64,000 bases of DNA from Pseudomonas sp. FP453 (lineage in GTDB: Bacteria; Pseudomonadota; Gammaproteobacteria; Pseudomonadales; Pseudomonadaceae). Below the pieces are notes generated by a model. It did no database searches, was not told where the DNA came from, and was given only the letters and a program-made list of their open reading frames with translations. The position numbers and the translations under genes were made by a program. Below are positions 48,539 to 57,755 of the stretch, piece by piece; the stretch's first letter is position 1, and the number at the start of each line of letters is the position of its first letter. The stretch lies in the NCBI RefSeq assembly GCF_030687495.1, contig NZ_CP117435.1, forward strand, positions 4,530,501 through 4,594,500. The letters run 5' to 3'.

Positions 48539-50992
48539 ATGAAAAAACTCAAATTGGTGATGATCGGCAACGGCATGGCCGGGGTTCGCACCCTTGAAGA
48601 ATTGCTCAAGCTGAGCAGCGACCTGTACGACATCACCGTGTTCGGCGCCGAGCCCTACACCAACTACAACCGTATCCTGCTGTCGCCGGTGCTGGCCGGT
48701 GAACAGACCTTTGAGGAGATCGTGCTCAACGACCTCAGCTGGTACCTGGATAACCACATCAAGCTGCTGCTCAACCGCAAAGTGGTGCAGATCGACCGCG
48801 TCAAACGCGTGGTGATCGCCGAAGACGGCAGCGAAGCCGAATACGATCGCCTGCTGATCGCCACCGGTTCCACGCCGTTTATCCTGCCGATCCCCGGCAA
48901 CACCTTGCAGGGCGTGATCGGCTACCGCGACATCGCCGACACCCAGGTCATGATCGACACCGCCAAGACCCACAAGCATGCGGTGGTCATCGGCGGCGGG
49001 CTGCTCGGCCTGGAAGCCGCCAACGGCCTGATGCTGCGCGGCATGCACGTGACCGTGGTGCATATCGGCGAGTGGCTGCTGGAGCGGCAACTGGACAAGA
49101 CCAGCGGCCAGTTGCTGCAAACCGAGCTGGAAAGCCGTGGCCTGGTGTTTCGCCTGTGTGAACAGACCCAGGCGCTGCATGACGCCGGCAATGGCCGCGT
49201 CGGCTCGGTGCAATTCAAGAACGGCGACATCATCCCCGCCGACCTGGTGGTGATGGCTGCCGGCATCCGGCCCAACACCGAACTCGCGGAAAAATCCGGC
49301 ATCCCCTGCAACCGTGGGATTCTGGTCAACGACACCCTGCAAACCTACGACCCGCGCATCTATGCGATCGGCGAATGCGCCAGCCATCGCGGGATCGCCT
49401 ACGGCTTGGTGGCGCCCCTGTTCGAACAGGCCAAGGTCTGCGCCAATCACCTGGCCCAGCTGGGTTTTGCCACCTACAAGGGCTCAGTGACCTCGACCAA
49501 GTTGAAGGTCACCGGTATCGACCTGTTCTCCGCCGGTGACTTCATGGGCGGCGAAGGCACCGAGACCATCACCCTCTCCGACCCGATTGGCGGCGTGTAC
49601 AAGAAGCTGGTGATCAAGGACGACATCCTGGTCGGCGCCTGCCTGTACGGCGACACCGCCGACGGGGGGTGGTATTTCCGCCAGATCCGTGAGAACCACG
49701 CCATTGGCGAGATCCGCGACCACCTGATGTTCGGCGAAAACGCCCTGGGTAACGTAGGCCACCAGGGCCAGGACAAGGCCATGAGCATGGCCGACAACGC
49801 CGAGGTCTGCGGCTGCAACGGCGTGTGCAAGGGCACCATCGTCAAGGCGATCCAGGAACAGGGCCTGTTCAGTGTCGATGAAGTGAAAAAGCACACCAAG
49901 GCGGCCAGCTCTTGCGGCTCCTGCGTCGGCTTGGTGGAACAGATCCTGATCAACACCGTCGGCGGTGCGGCTGACGTCAAACCAAAAAGCGAAAAAGCCA
50001 TCTGCGGTTGCAGCGACCTCAACCACGGGCAGATCCGCCAGGCCATCCGCGACCAGCACCTGCTGACCATCGCCGGCACCATGAGCTACCTCAACTGGCG
50101 CACGCCCAACGGCTGCGCCACCTGCCGCCCGGCGCTGAACTACTACCTGATTTCCACCTGGCCCGGCGAAGCCAAGGACGACCCGCAATCGCGCCTGATC
50201 AACGAACGGGCCCACGCCAATATTCAGAAAGACGGCACCTACTCCGTAGTCCCACGGATGTGGGGCGGTGTGACCAATCCCTCGGAGCTGCGCCGCATTG
50301 CCGACGTGGCCGACAAGTACAACGTGCCCATGGTCAAGGTCACCGGCGGTCAGCGCATCGACTTGCTGGGGATCAAGAAACAGGACTTGCCGGGCGTGTG
50401 GAAAGACCTCGACATGCCGTCTGGCCACGCCTACGGCAAATCCATCCGTACCGTGAAAACCTGCGTGGGCAGCGAATTCTGCCGTTTCGGCACGCAGAAC
50501 TCCACGCAACTGGGCATCGAGCTGGAGCATGACCTGTTCAATATGTGGTCGCCCCACAAGGTCAAGCTGGCGGTATCCGGTTGCCCACGCAATTGCTCGG
50601 AAGCCGGAATCAAGGACGTAGGAATCATCGGCGTCGACTCCGGCTGGGAGATGTACATCGGCGGCAATGGCGGGATCAAGACCGAGGTCGCGGAGTTTTT
50701 CGTCAAGCTGAAGACTGCCGAAGAAGTACGCGAATACAACGGCGCCTTCCTACAGCTGTATCGCGAAGAAGCCTTCTACCTTGAGCGCACCGTGCACTAC
50801 CTGCAGCGGGTCGGCATGGAGCACATCAAGAAAGCCGTACTGGAAGATCCCGCGCGCCGCCAGGCCCTCAATGAACGCCTGCAGTTTTCCCTGTCGTTCG
50901 AACAAGACCCGTGGAAGGAGCGCCTGGAACAGCCGCTGCTGAAAAAGGAATTCGATGTCATCCCTGTCCAACAGCTGGAGGTGCCGGCATGA
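48539..50992 (+). CDS. nirB: Assimilatory nitrite reductase, large subunit (NADH)
   Basis: An 817-residue cytoplasmic enzyme reducing nitrite to ammonium. The N-terminal half binds FAD (VMIGNGMAGVRTLEELL) and NADH (VVIGGGLLGLEAANGL). Two BFD-like [2Fe-2S] segments follow (CGCNGVCKGTI..SCGSCVGLVEQ and CGCSDLNHGQIR..GCATCRPALNYY). The siroheme/[4Fe-4S] module has TCVGSEFCRFG and SGCPRNCSEAG. ATG 48539 has GGAG seven bases upstream. It overlaps nirD by four bases. Confidence 0.95.
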   Translation: MKKLKLVMIGNGMAGVRTLEELLKLSSDLYDITVFGAEPYTNYNRILLSPVLAGEQTFEEIVLNDLSWYLDNHIKLLLNRKVVQIDRVKRVVIAEDGSEAEYDRLLIATGSTPFILPIPGNTLQGVIGYRDIADTQVMIDTAKTHKHAVVIGGGLLGLEAANGLMLRGMHVTVVHIGEWLLERQLDKTSGQLLQTELESRGLVFRLCEQTQALHDAGNGRVGSVQFKNGDIIPADLVVMAAGIRPNTELAEKSGIPCNRGILVNDTLQTYDPRIYAIGECASHRGIAYGLVAPLFEQAKVCANHLAQLGFATYKGSVTSTKLKVTGIDLFSAGDFMGGEGTETITLSDPIGGVYKKLVIKDDILVGACLYGDTADGGWYFRQIRENHAIGEIRDHLMFGENALGNVGHQGQDKAMSMADNAEVCGCNGVCKGTIVKAIQEQGLFSVDEVKKHTKAASSCGSCVGLVEQILINTVGGAADVKPKSEKAICGCSDLNHGQIRQAIRDQHLLTIAGTMSYLNWRTPNGCATCRPALNYYLISTWPGEAKDDPQSRLINERAHANIQKDGTYSVVPRMWGGVTNPSELRRIADVADKYNVPMVKVTGGQRIDLLGIKKQDLPGVWKDLDMPSGHAYGKSIRTVKTCVGSEFCRFGTQNSTQLGIELEHDLFNMWSPHKVKLAVSGCPRNCSEAGIKDVGIIGVDSGWEMYIGGNGGIKTEVAEFFVKLKTAEEVREYNGAFLQLYREEAFYLERTVHYLQRVGMEHIKKAVLEDPARRQALNERLQFSLSFEQDPWKERLEQPLLKKEFDVIPVQQLEVPA

Positions 50993-51306
50993 ACTGGCTG
51001 AATATCTGCGCCCTCGATGAGATCAACGTGCTGGGCTCGCGCATCATCCAGGGGCCCAAGGGCGATATCGCGATTTTTCGTACCAGTGACGATGAAGTCT
51101 TCGCCCTCGACGACCGCTGCCCACACAAGGGCGGCCCGTTGTCCCAAGGCTTGATCTACGGCAAGCGCGTGGCCTGCCCGCTGCACAACTGGCAGATCGA
51201 CCTGGCGTCCGGCGAAGCCCAGGCGCCGGACATCGGTTGCGCCCACCATCACCCGGCCCGCGTGGAAAACGGCCGGGTGCTGCTGGCCCTGCGGGACGCC
51301 GTGTGA
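50989..51306 (+). CDS. nirD: Nitrite reductase small subunit NirD
   Basis: A 105-residue Rieske-fold protein that partners NirB. It retains the cluster ligands CPHKGGPL and CPLHNWQ, so a [2Fe-2S] centre is expected, unlike some NirD proteins that have lost it. It starts inside the nirB stop (ATGA) and its own stop overlaps the nasC start, so all three are translationally coupled. Confidence 0.94.
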   Translation: MNWLNICALDEINVLGSRIIQGPKGDIAIFRTSDDEVFALDDRCPHKGGPLSQGLIYGKRVACPLHNWQIDLASGEAQAPDIGCAHHHPARVENGRVLLALRDAV

Positions 51307-54014
51307 TGAACCGCCAGACCACCGCGTCCACCTGCTGCTATTGCGGCGTGGGTTGCGGCGTGCTGATCGAACATGACGGTGCGCAGATCCTCGGGGTAAA
51401 GGGCGACCCGAGCCACCCGGCCAATTTCGGCAAATTGTGCAGCAAGGGTTCCAGCCTGCACCTGACCGGCGACCTGTCCGCCCGCGCCTTGTACCCAGAA
51501 CTGCGCCTGGGCAAAGGCATGGCCCGGGCGCGCACCGACTGGGACACGGCCCTGGATCACGCGGCAAACGTGTTCGCCGAGACCATCGCCGAACACGGGC
51601 CGGACAGCGTGGCCTTCTACATCTCCGGGCAACTGCTGACCGAGGACTACTACAGCTTCAACAAGCTCGCCCGGGCCTTGGTGGGCACCAACAATATCGA
51701 CAGCAACTCACGGCTGTGCATGTCCTCGGCAGTGGTCGGCTACAAACGCAGCCTGGGGGCCGATGCGCCGCCATGCAGCTATGAAGACCTGGAAAGCAGT
51801 GACTGCGTGATGATCGTCGGCAGCAATATGGCCTACGCCCATCCGGTACTGTTCCGACGCCTGGAAGAAGCCAAGGCACGCCGCCCGCAGATGAAAGTGC
51901 TGGTGATCGACCCACGGCGCACAGACACCTGCGATCTGGCTGACCTGCACCTGGCGATTTTGCCCGGCACCGATGTGGCGTTGTTCCATGGGATTTTGCA
52001 TCTATTGCTGTGGGAAGACTGGATCGACCGCGGGTTTATCCAGGCACACACCGAGGGTTTGGCCGAGCTGAAACGCCTGGTCCATGACTACACGCCGCAG
52101 ATGGTCACGCAGCTGTGCGGGATCAGCGTCGAGCAACTGCGCTTGTGCGCAGAGTGGGTGGGCACCTCCAGCAGTTTCCTGTCGCTGTGGTGCATGGGGC
52201 TTAACCAGTCCACCGCCGGCAGCGCAAAAAACAGCGCGCTGATCAATCTGCACCTGGCCACCGGGACTATTGGACGGCCGGGTTGTGGCCCGTTTTCCCT
52301 GACGGGCCAGCCGAATGCCATGGGTGGGCGCGAAACGGGCAGCTTGTCGAACCTGCTGCCGGGGCATCGGGAGGCGGCGAACCCTGAACATCGCGCAGAG
52401 GTCGCGGCGTATTGGGGCGTGGCGTCGCTGCCCGCCGCCGTTGGGCTGAGCGCGGTCGAGCTGTTCGAGCAGATGCAGGCGGGCAAGATCAAGGCCGTGT
52501 GGATTGCCTGCACCAACCCGGCCCAATCGCTGCCGGACCAGAACGCCGTGCGCGCGGCCTTGGCAACCTGCCCTTTTGTGGTGTTGCAGGAAGCCTTTCA
52601 CACCACTGAAACCGCAGCCTATGCCGACCTGTTACTGCCCGCCGCCAGTTGGGGGGAGAAAGAAGGCACAGTGACCAACTCCGAACGGCGTATTTCCCAC
52701 GTGCGCCGCGCCATCGCCCCACCAGGGGAAGCGCGGCCGGACTGGGCAATTACCGTGGATTTCGCACAGCGCCTGGAGCGTCGTTTACGCCCGGGGCGGG
52801 ACAGCCTGTTTGCCTTCGCGCAGCCAGCGCAGATTTTTGAGGAGTACAAACGGCTGACCCACGGACGCGATCTCGACCTGTCGGGCATCAGCCACGCCTT
52901 GCTCGACACGATCGGCCCACAGCAATGGCCGTTTCCTACAGGTGCACAGGCTGGCACGCCACGCTTGTACACCGATGGCCACTTTCCTACCGCCAGTGGG
53001 CGTGCACAGTTCGTCGCCGACCCTTACCGCGCGGCCAAGGAACAGCGTGATGCACGCTTCCCCCTGACCCTGATCACCGGCCGCCTGCGTGACCAGTGGC
53101 ATGGCATGAGCCGCACCGGCACCGCCGCGCAGCTGTTCGGACACGTCAGCGAGGCATTGTTGAGCCTGCACCCAGACGAAATGCGCCGCCATCGCGTGAA
53201 AGACGGTGATCTGGTCAACCTGAAAAGCCGTCGCGGCCAAGTGATCGTGGCGGTCAGCGCTGACGACAGCGTGCGCCCTGGCCAGGCATTCCTGCCGATG
53301 CATTGGGGGGATCGTTTTCTCAAGGGCGGCGTGAATGCCCTCACCCAACCGGCGTTCGACCCGCTGTCGAAACAGCCGGAACTCAAGCACAGCGGTGTGC
53401 GCCTGGAGGCGGTGAACCTGCCGTGGCAGTTGTTCGCCTTGATCGAAGGCGATGTGCAGCAACACTTTGCCGCGTTGCGCCCGCTATGCGAGGCGTTTGC
53501 CTACGTCAGCCTGAGCCTGGCCGGACGCGAGCGCCCGGCCCTGCTGTTGCGTGCGGCGCACAGCGAAGCGCCCGACCTGCAACTGCTGACGCGTATCGAC
53601 CAATTGCTCGGCCTCAACGACGGCCCGGTGATGGCCTACGACGATCCGCGTCGTTCCATTGGCAAGCGCGTGAAAATCGAAAAAGGCCGCATCACCGCGT
53701 TGCGCCTGGCCGGGGAAACCCTGGCGCGCCACTGGCTGCAAAGCCTGTGGCTGGAGGGGCGTACCGACGATCAACTGCGGCGCTGGCTGTTGGCGCCACT
53801 CAGTGCACCGCCGGGGGGCGCAGCCGCCAGCAGCAAGGTGGTGTGTAACTGCAAGAACGTCAGCGAGAACGCCGTGTGCGCGGGCATAACCCGTGGCCTG
53901 GACCTGGACGGGCTCAAGCGGGAGCTGGGTTGCGGCACGCAATGCGGCTCCTGTGTACCGGAAATCAAACGTCTATTGGCCAGCCATCCGCAGCCAATCG
54001 CAATCAGTGTGTGA
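51306..54014 (+). CDS. nasC: Assimilatory nitrate reductase catalytic subunit
   Basis: A 902-residue molybdopterin enzyme reducing nitrate to nitrite in the cytoplasm. The N-terminal [4Fe-4S] motif is CCYCGVGCG...GKLCSKG; the bis-MGD-binding parts include SNSRLCMSSAVVGYKRSLGADAPP and TGQPNAMGGRETG, and the C-terminal MopB domain ITGRLRDQWHGMSRTG. A BFD-like [2Fe-2S] domain is fused at the end (CNCKNVSENAVCAG...GCGTQCGSCVPEI), probably the entry point for electrons. ATG 51306 overlaps the nirD stop. Confidence 0.94.
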   Translation: MNRQTTASTCCYCGVGCGVLIEHDGAQILGVKGDPSHPANFGKLCSKGSSLHLTGDLSARALYPELRLGKGMARARTDWDTALDHAANVFAETIAEHGPDSVAFYISGQLLTEDYYSFNKLARALVGTNNIDSNSRLCMSSAVVGYKRSLGADAPPCSYEDLESSDCVMIVGSNMAYAHPVLFRRLEEAKARRPQMKVLVIDPRRTDTCDLADLHLAILPGTDVALFHGILHLLLWEDWIDRGFIQAHTEGLAELKRLVHDYTPQMVTQLCGISVEQLRLCAEWVGTSSSFLSLWCMGLNQSTAGSAKNSALINLHLATGTIGRPGCGPFSLTGQPNAMGGRETGSLSNLLPGHREAANPEHRAEVAAYWGVASLPAAVGLSAVELFEQMQAGKIKAVWIACTNPAQSLPDQNAVRAALATCPFVVLQEAFHTTETAAYADLLLPAASWGEKEGTVTNSERRISHVRRAIAPPGEARPDWAITVDFAQRLERRLRPGRDSLFAFAQPAQIFEEYKRLTHGRDLDLSGISHALLDTIGPQQWPFPTGAQAGTPRLYTDGHFPTASGRAQFVADPYRAAKEQRDARFPLTLITGRLRDQWHGMSRTGTAAQLFGHVSEALLSLHPDEMRRHRVKDGDLVNLKSRRGQVIVAVSADDSVRPGQAFLPMHWGDRFLKGGVNALTQPAFDPLSKQPELKHSGVRLEAVNLPWQLFALIEGDVQQHFAALRPLCEAFAYVSLSLAGRERPALLLRAAHSEAPDLQLLTRIDQLLGLNDGPVMAYDDPRRSIGKRVKIEKGRITALRLAGETLARHWLQSLWLEGRTDDQLRRWLLAPLSAPPGGAAASSKVVCNCKNVSENAVCAGITRGLDLDGLKRELGCGTQCGSCVPEIKRLLASHPQPIAISV

Positions 54015-54024
54015 GGGAGAGAAC

Positions 54025-54769
54025 ATGAGCGCAAAAGTCTGGCTGGTGGGCGCAGGGCCCGGCGACCCCGAGTTGCTGACCCTCAAGGCGGTAAGGGCGA
54101 TGAATGAAGCCGATGTGGTGCTGATTGATGATCTGGTCAACCCGATGGTGCTGGAACACTGTGCCGGTGCACGGGTGATTACTGTGGGAAAACGTGGCGG
54201 TTGTCGCTCGACGCCGCAGGATTTTATCCACCGCCTGATGCTGCGTTATGCGCGCCAGGGCAAGTGCGTGGTGCGACTCAAGGGCGGCGACCCGTGCATT
54301 TTCGGCCGGGGTGGCGAAGAGGCGATGTGGTTGCGTGAGCGTGGGGTCGAGGTGGAGTTGGTCAACGGCATCACCGCCGGCCTGGCGGGGGCGACGAATT
54401 GCGCGGTGCCCCTCACGTTGCGCGGTGTCAGCCGGGGCGTGACGCTGGTGACGGCGCATACCCAGGACGACAGCAGCCTCAATTGGCGGGCGCTGGCCGA
54501 GGGCGGGACGACGTTGGTGGTGTATATGGGCGTGGCGAAGCTGGTGGAGATTCGCCAGCAATTGCTGGAGGGCGGCATGGCGGCGGATATGCCGGTGGCG
54601 ATGATTGAAAATGCCTCGTTGCCCCAGCAGCGCGAGTGCCGCAGCACGCTGTCGCGGATGCACGAAGACGCCCCAAGACTTTGCCTTGAAAAGCCCGGCC
54701 ATCCTGGTGATTGGCCAGGTTGCGGCCAGCGGGCAAGCGGCCTATGTGGCGGCAGCGGTCAGCGCCTGA
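54025..54769 (+). CDS. cobA: Uroporphyrinogen-III C-methyltransferase (SUMT), frameshifted near the 3' end
   Basis: Makes precorrin-2 from uroporphyrinogen III, the first step to siroheme (needed by NirB) and cobalamin. Motifs are VWLVGAGPGDPELLTLKA, RLKGGDPCIFGRGGEE and VVYMGVAKL. After MHEDA the frame breaks at CCCC (54671-54674); removing one C restores DFALKSPAILVIGQVAASG and a stop at 54767-54769, giving 247 residues, a normal length. As written, the frame runs on to 54873, antisense to the oprF end. It follows nasC by ten bases and completes the operon. Confidence 0.9.
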
Positions 54770-54784
54770 GGCAAATTGCAGGCG

Positions 54785-54816
54785 AAAAAAAGCCCGGCCT
54801 AAGCCGGGCTTTTTTC
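54785..54816. terminator. Bidirectional terminator between cobA and oprF
   Basis: AGCCCGGC and GCCGGGCT pair around CTAA with A and T tracts on either side, so it can end both the nir-nas-cobA transcript and the oprF transcript. Confidence 0.92.
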
Positions 54817-54829
54817 TACCACTCAGTAA

Positions 54830-55810
54830 TTACTGAGCTTGAGCTTCAACCGACGCTTCTACGCGACGGTTAACAGCACGACCAGCTTCAGTTGCGTTGT
54901 CAGCAACTGGGCGGGATTCGCCGTAACCTACGGAAGTTACGCGGTTGGCAGCAACGCCGTCTTTAACCAGGACTTGCTTAACAGCGTCAGCACGACGCTG
55001 GGACAGCTTCTGGTTGTAAGCGTCTGGACCTACGGAGTCAGTGTGACCAGCAACTTCTACGTTGGTAGCTGGGTACTGCTTCATGAAGTCAGCCAGGTTT
55101 TTCACGTCGCCGTAGCTGTTAGGCTTAACAACGGCCTTGTCGAAGTCGAACTTAACGTCCAGCTCAACACGAACAACCTGAGCAACCGGAGCTTCTGGCT
55201 CTGGAGTTGGCTCTGGAGCTGGTGCTGGGGTAGGAGCTGGAGCTACTGCGCCAGCGTTGCCGCCGAAGTTTACGCCCAGGCCGACCAGTGCGGAGTAATC
55301 CCACTTGCCGTTGTCCAGGTTGTAGTCAGATTCAACACCGGCACGAGCGTACAGGTTGTTGGTGAAGTAGTACTTCACACCGGCGCCAGCGATAGCCAGG
55401 GTCGATTGATCGCGACCGCTGTGGCCGTCAGCTTTGACGTTGCCACGGCTCTGGTGGCCGAAACCGCCTTCTACGTATGGACGCAGGCTGTCAACGCCAG
55501 CCTGACCGAAGTGGTACTGAGCAGTCAGGCTGCCAGTGTCACCTTTGATCTTCTGGTTGCCAGTGCCGTCGTTCGAACGGGTGTGGTTAGTCTTGTCGTA
55601 CGACAGGTTCAAGGACAGGTCGTCGGTCAGGAAGTAACCAATGCGAGCGCCAGGGTTGAAGCCGTCTTCGATGTGCTTGACGCTATCGTTGTACTGCTTC
55701 TTGTAGAACAGCTCGCCTTCAACTGCGCCTTGGCCTTGTGCCAGAACGCCGAAAGAAGTAGCGGCAATAAGAGAACCAATGGCCAAGCCCAAGGTGTTTT
55801 TCAGTTTCAT
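54830..55810 (-). CDS. oprF: Major outer-membrane porin OprF
   Basis: A 326-residue outer-membrane protein. Signal peptide MKLKNTLGLAIGSLIAATSFGVLA; an N-terminal eight-stranded beta-barrel ending GVNFGG; a proline-rich hinge (APAPTPAPAPEPTPEPEAP); and a C-terminal OmpA-like domain (VEVAGHTDSVGPDAYNQKLSQRRADAV) that binds peptidoglycan. It is a general porin and structural protein. GGGGA lies nine bases before the ATG. sigX is directly upstream. Confidence 0.97.
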   Translation of the reverse strand: MKLKNTLGLAIGSLIAATSFGVLAQGQGAVEGELFYKKQYNDSVKHIEDGFNPGARIGYFLTDDLSLNLSYDKTNHTRSNDGTGNQKIKGDTGSLTAQYHFGQAGVDSLRPYVEGGFGHQSRGNVKADGHSGRDQSTLAIAGAGVKYYFTNNLYARAGVESDYNLDNGKWDYSALVGLGVNFGGNAGAVAPAPTPAPAPEPTPEPEAPVAQVVRVELDVKFDFDKAVVKPNSYGDVKNLADFMKQYPATNVEVAGHTDSVGPDAYNQKLSQRRADAVKQVLVKDGVAANRVTSVGYGESRPVADNATEAGRAVNRRVEASVEAQAQ

Positions 55811-55917
55811 CCGTTAAATCCCCATCTGGTGATTGTAAAGCAGTCCCACAAACCGGGGGACAACTCGGCGACAAGTCTAACAGAACTTGCCTACACGTAA
55901 GAGATATTTGCCACGCA

Positions 55918-56508
55918 CTAAGTTTCAGTCTCGCCCGCAAATTTCTCACGTAATTTATCTAGAGCACGTTTGTAACGCATTTTTGTAGCACTCAAACCCA
56001 TGTGCATGATGTCAGCGATTTCCTGAAATTCCAGTTCTGCGACAAATCGTAGCACCAGAATTTCGCGGTCAATCGGGTTCACATACACCAACCAGCGATC
56101 GAGTCCAGCCTTGTCCTCGGGTGCCGGCGTCTTTTCTTCAGACGCCTCCTCAAGGGGGTCCAGACTCAAGGCGTCCATCAAGCGACGCTTTCGCCGTTCC
56201 TTGCGATACTGCGTGATGCACTCGTTGTACGTGATGCTATATAGCCATGTCTTGAACTTCGATTTTCCCTCGAAGTTCTTCAAGCCATACAGCACCTTGA
56301 GCATCACTTCCTGACAGACATCATCCGCATCTCTATCGTTCCCTAAATACCTTGAACAAACGTTGAACAGAGTGCGTTGATATCTGCGCATCAATTCTTC
56401 GTACGCGCGAGTTACGTGAAACAGCTCCGTGTGCGAGCGCGCGACCAACTCCTCATCAGAGAGCTCACGGGGGTCATAGCGCGTGGACAGCGTTTGGGCT
56501 TTATTCAA
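55918..56508 (-). CDS. sigX: ECF sigma factor SigX
   Basis: A 196-residue extracytoplasmic-function sigma factor. Region 2 spans YEELMRRYQRTLFNVCSRYLGNDRDADDVCQEVMLKVLYGL; region 4 spans LVLRFVAELEFQEIADIMHMGLSATKMRYKRALDKLREKF. It controls oprF and membrane-composition genes in Pseudomonas. The start appears to be TTG (56508), as no ATG or GTG precedes the conserved MNKAQTLSTRY. No anti-sigma gene is present; CmpX is the likely upstream membrane input. Confidence 0.95.
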   Translation of the reverse strand: MNKAQTLSTRYDPRELSDEELVARSHTELFHVTRAYEELMRRYQRTLFNVCSRYLGNDRDADDVCQEVMLKVLYGLKNFEGKSKFKTWLYSITYNECITQYRKERRKRRLMDALSLDPLEEASEEKTPAPEDKAGLDRWLVYVNPIDREILVLRFVAELEFQEIADIMHMGLSATKMRYKRALDKLREKFAGETET

Positions 56509-56595
56509 AACAAGTCGTGCCGACAGTCAGGTCAATGTCCGCTACAGCCCGGTCAGCCGGGTTTGCGGCGGCGTACATTAGCAGGGTTTGCCGGG

Positions 56596-57421
56596 TTAGC
56601 GGCTACTGACCTGCTGCTCAAGGAGGATCCGATTGGACAGCGACACCAGGTCGCCGTCATCGGTCAGCACCGTCGTCTTGACTGTGCCGATCTCCTCGAT
56701 TTGCCCTTCGACCTCGCCTACACGCACCTGTTGCCCAACCTGATACAACTCACGCACATAGATTCCCGCAAGAATCTGGCCGGCAATTTCCCGGCTTCCC
56801 AAGCCCATGGCCAGCGCAACGGCCAGACCAACGGTAATCAAAACGATGACAATCACATGGTTGAGCAGGTCAGTCTTGACCTCCAACTGGCTGATCGCGA
56901 CCGAAATACTGATGATGATCACCAAGCCCTGGGCAATTCGCCCCAGGCCAGCGGCATAGTCAAGCCCCACGCCTTCAGCGGCTCCGCGCACCAGGCCATT
57001 GGCCAATTGCGCCAGTAAAACGCCTACCAGCAGCACCAGCGCGCCGCCGAAAACCTTCGGCAAATACAGCGCCAGCATGTCGAGCGTAGCTGAAACTCGC
57101 TCAAGGCCAAGGGATTGAGCCGCAGAAACCAGAAAAATCAGCAAAACGAACCAGTAGACGATCTTACCGATCAGTGTGGAGATCGGCACTTGCAGCCCGG
57201 CACGCCCCAGCAGCTTGGTCAGGCCGGTGCCTGCCATCAGGCGGTCGAGGCCGAGCTTGGCGAGCAGCTTGGACAGCAGGGTGTCGAGCAGCTTGGCCAC
57301 GACAAAACCCAGCAATACCAGGACCAAAGCCCCAAACAGGGTTGGGAATGAAGTTCGCCACCTTGGTCCACAATGCGGTCATCGCGGTGACCAGGCTCTG
57401 GGTCCAGAGATCAAGTTCCAT
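56596..57421 (-). CDS. cmpX: Mechanosensitive-channel-like protein CmpX, frameshifted in this sequence
   Basis: Inner-membrane protein, 274 residues if corrected, linked to SigX activity in Pseudomonas. The N-terminus MELDLWTQSLVTAMTALWTKVANFIPN lies in one frame and LFGALVLVLLGFVVAKLLDTLL onward in another; the break is an extra base in GGG at 57339-57341 (plus strand). Several hydrophobic helices are followed by a cytoplasmic domain (YVRELYQVGQQVRVGEVEGQIEEIGTVKTTV) typical of MscS-related proteins. It starts two bases after cfrX. Confidence 0.88.
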
Positions 57422-57423
57422 AT

Positions 57424-57669
57424 TCAATCAGCCTTATCAGCAGTGCGAGCAAGAGGTTTACGACGGGAAACCGGTGATACGTGGGCCGAACCGTTGTTCA
57501 GGGCCATCATCAACGCCGGCACCCAACGCCCGAGCAGACCGAACAAATCACCCGCCCCTACCTGACGGTTGGCGGTTTTCAACACGCGGCCCAGGCAGGC
57601 ATCGTCGTCCCGGTTGGACGGCGAAGCATTGAGCATGTCACGCAAAGACTGTTCGAACGGATCGTGCAT
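57424..57669 (-). CDS. cfrX: CfrX (CrfX) protein
   Basis: An 81-residue protein of unknown biochemical function found between cmaX and cmpX in Pseudomonas. MHDPFEQSLRDMLNASPSNRDDDACLGRVLKTANRQVGAGDLF is followed by a hydrophobic stretch (LLGRWVPALMMALNNG) and a basic tail. AGAGG lies five bases before ATG 57669. It is almost contiguous with cmpX, suggesting a shared role. Confidence 0.88.
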   Translation of the reverse strand: MHDPFEQSLRDMLNASPSNRDDDACLGRVLKTANRQVGAGDLFGLLGRWVPALMMALNNGSAHVSPVSRRKPLARTADKAD

Positions 57670-57755
57670 AAAGACCTCTCGCAAGTGTTTTAAAAGACGA
57701 GGGTTAAATTCTTGGGGTCACATAGGACCCTTCCTACGTTCAGGTCATATTCAGG

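Noticed and set aside
54770..54873. Extended C-terminus of CobA beyond the expected stop.
   Set aside because: It results from the CCCC insertion and runs antisense through the terminator and the end of oprF.
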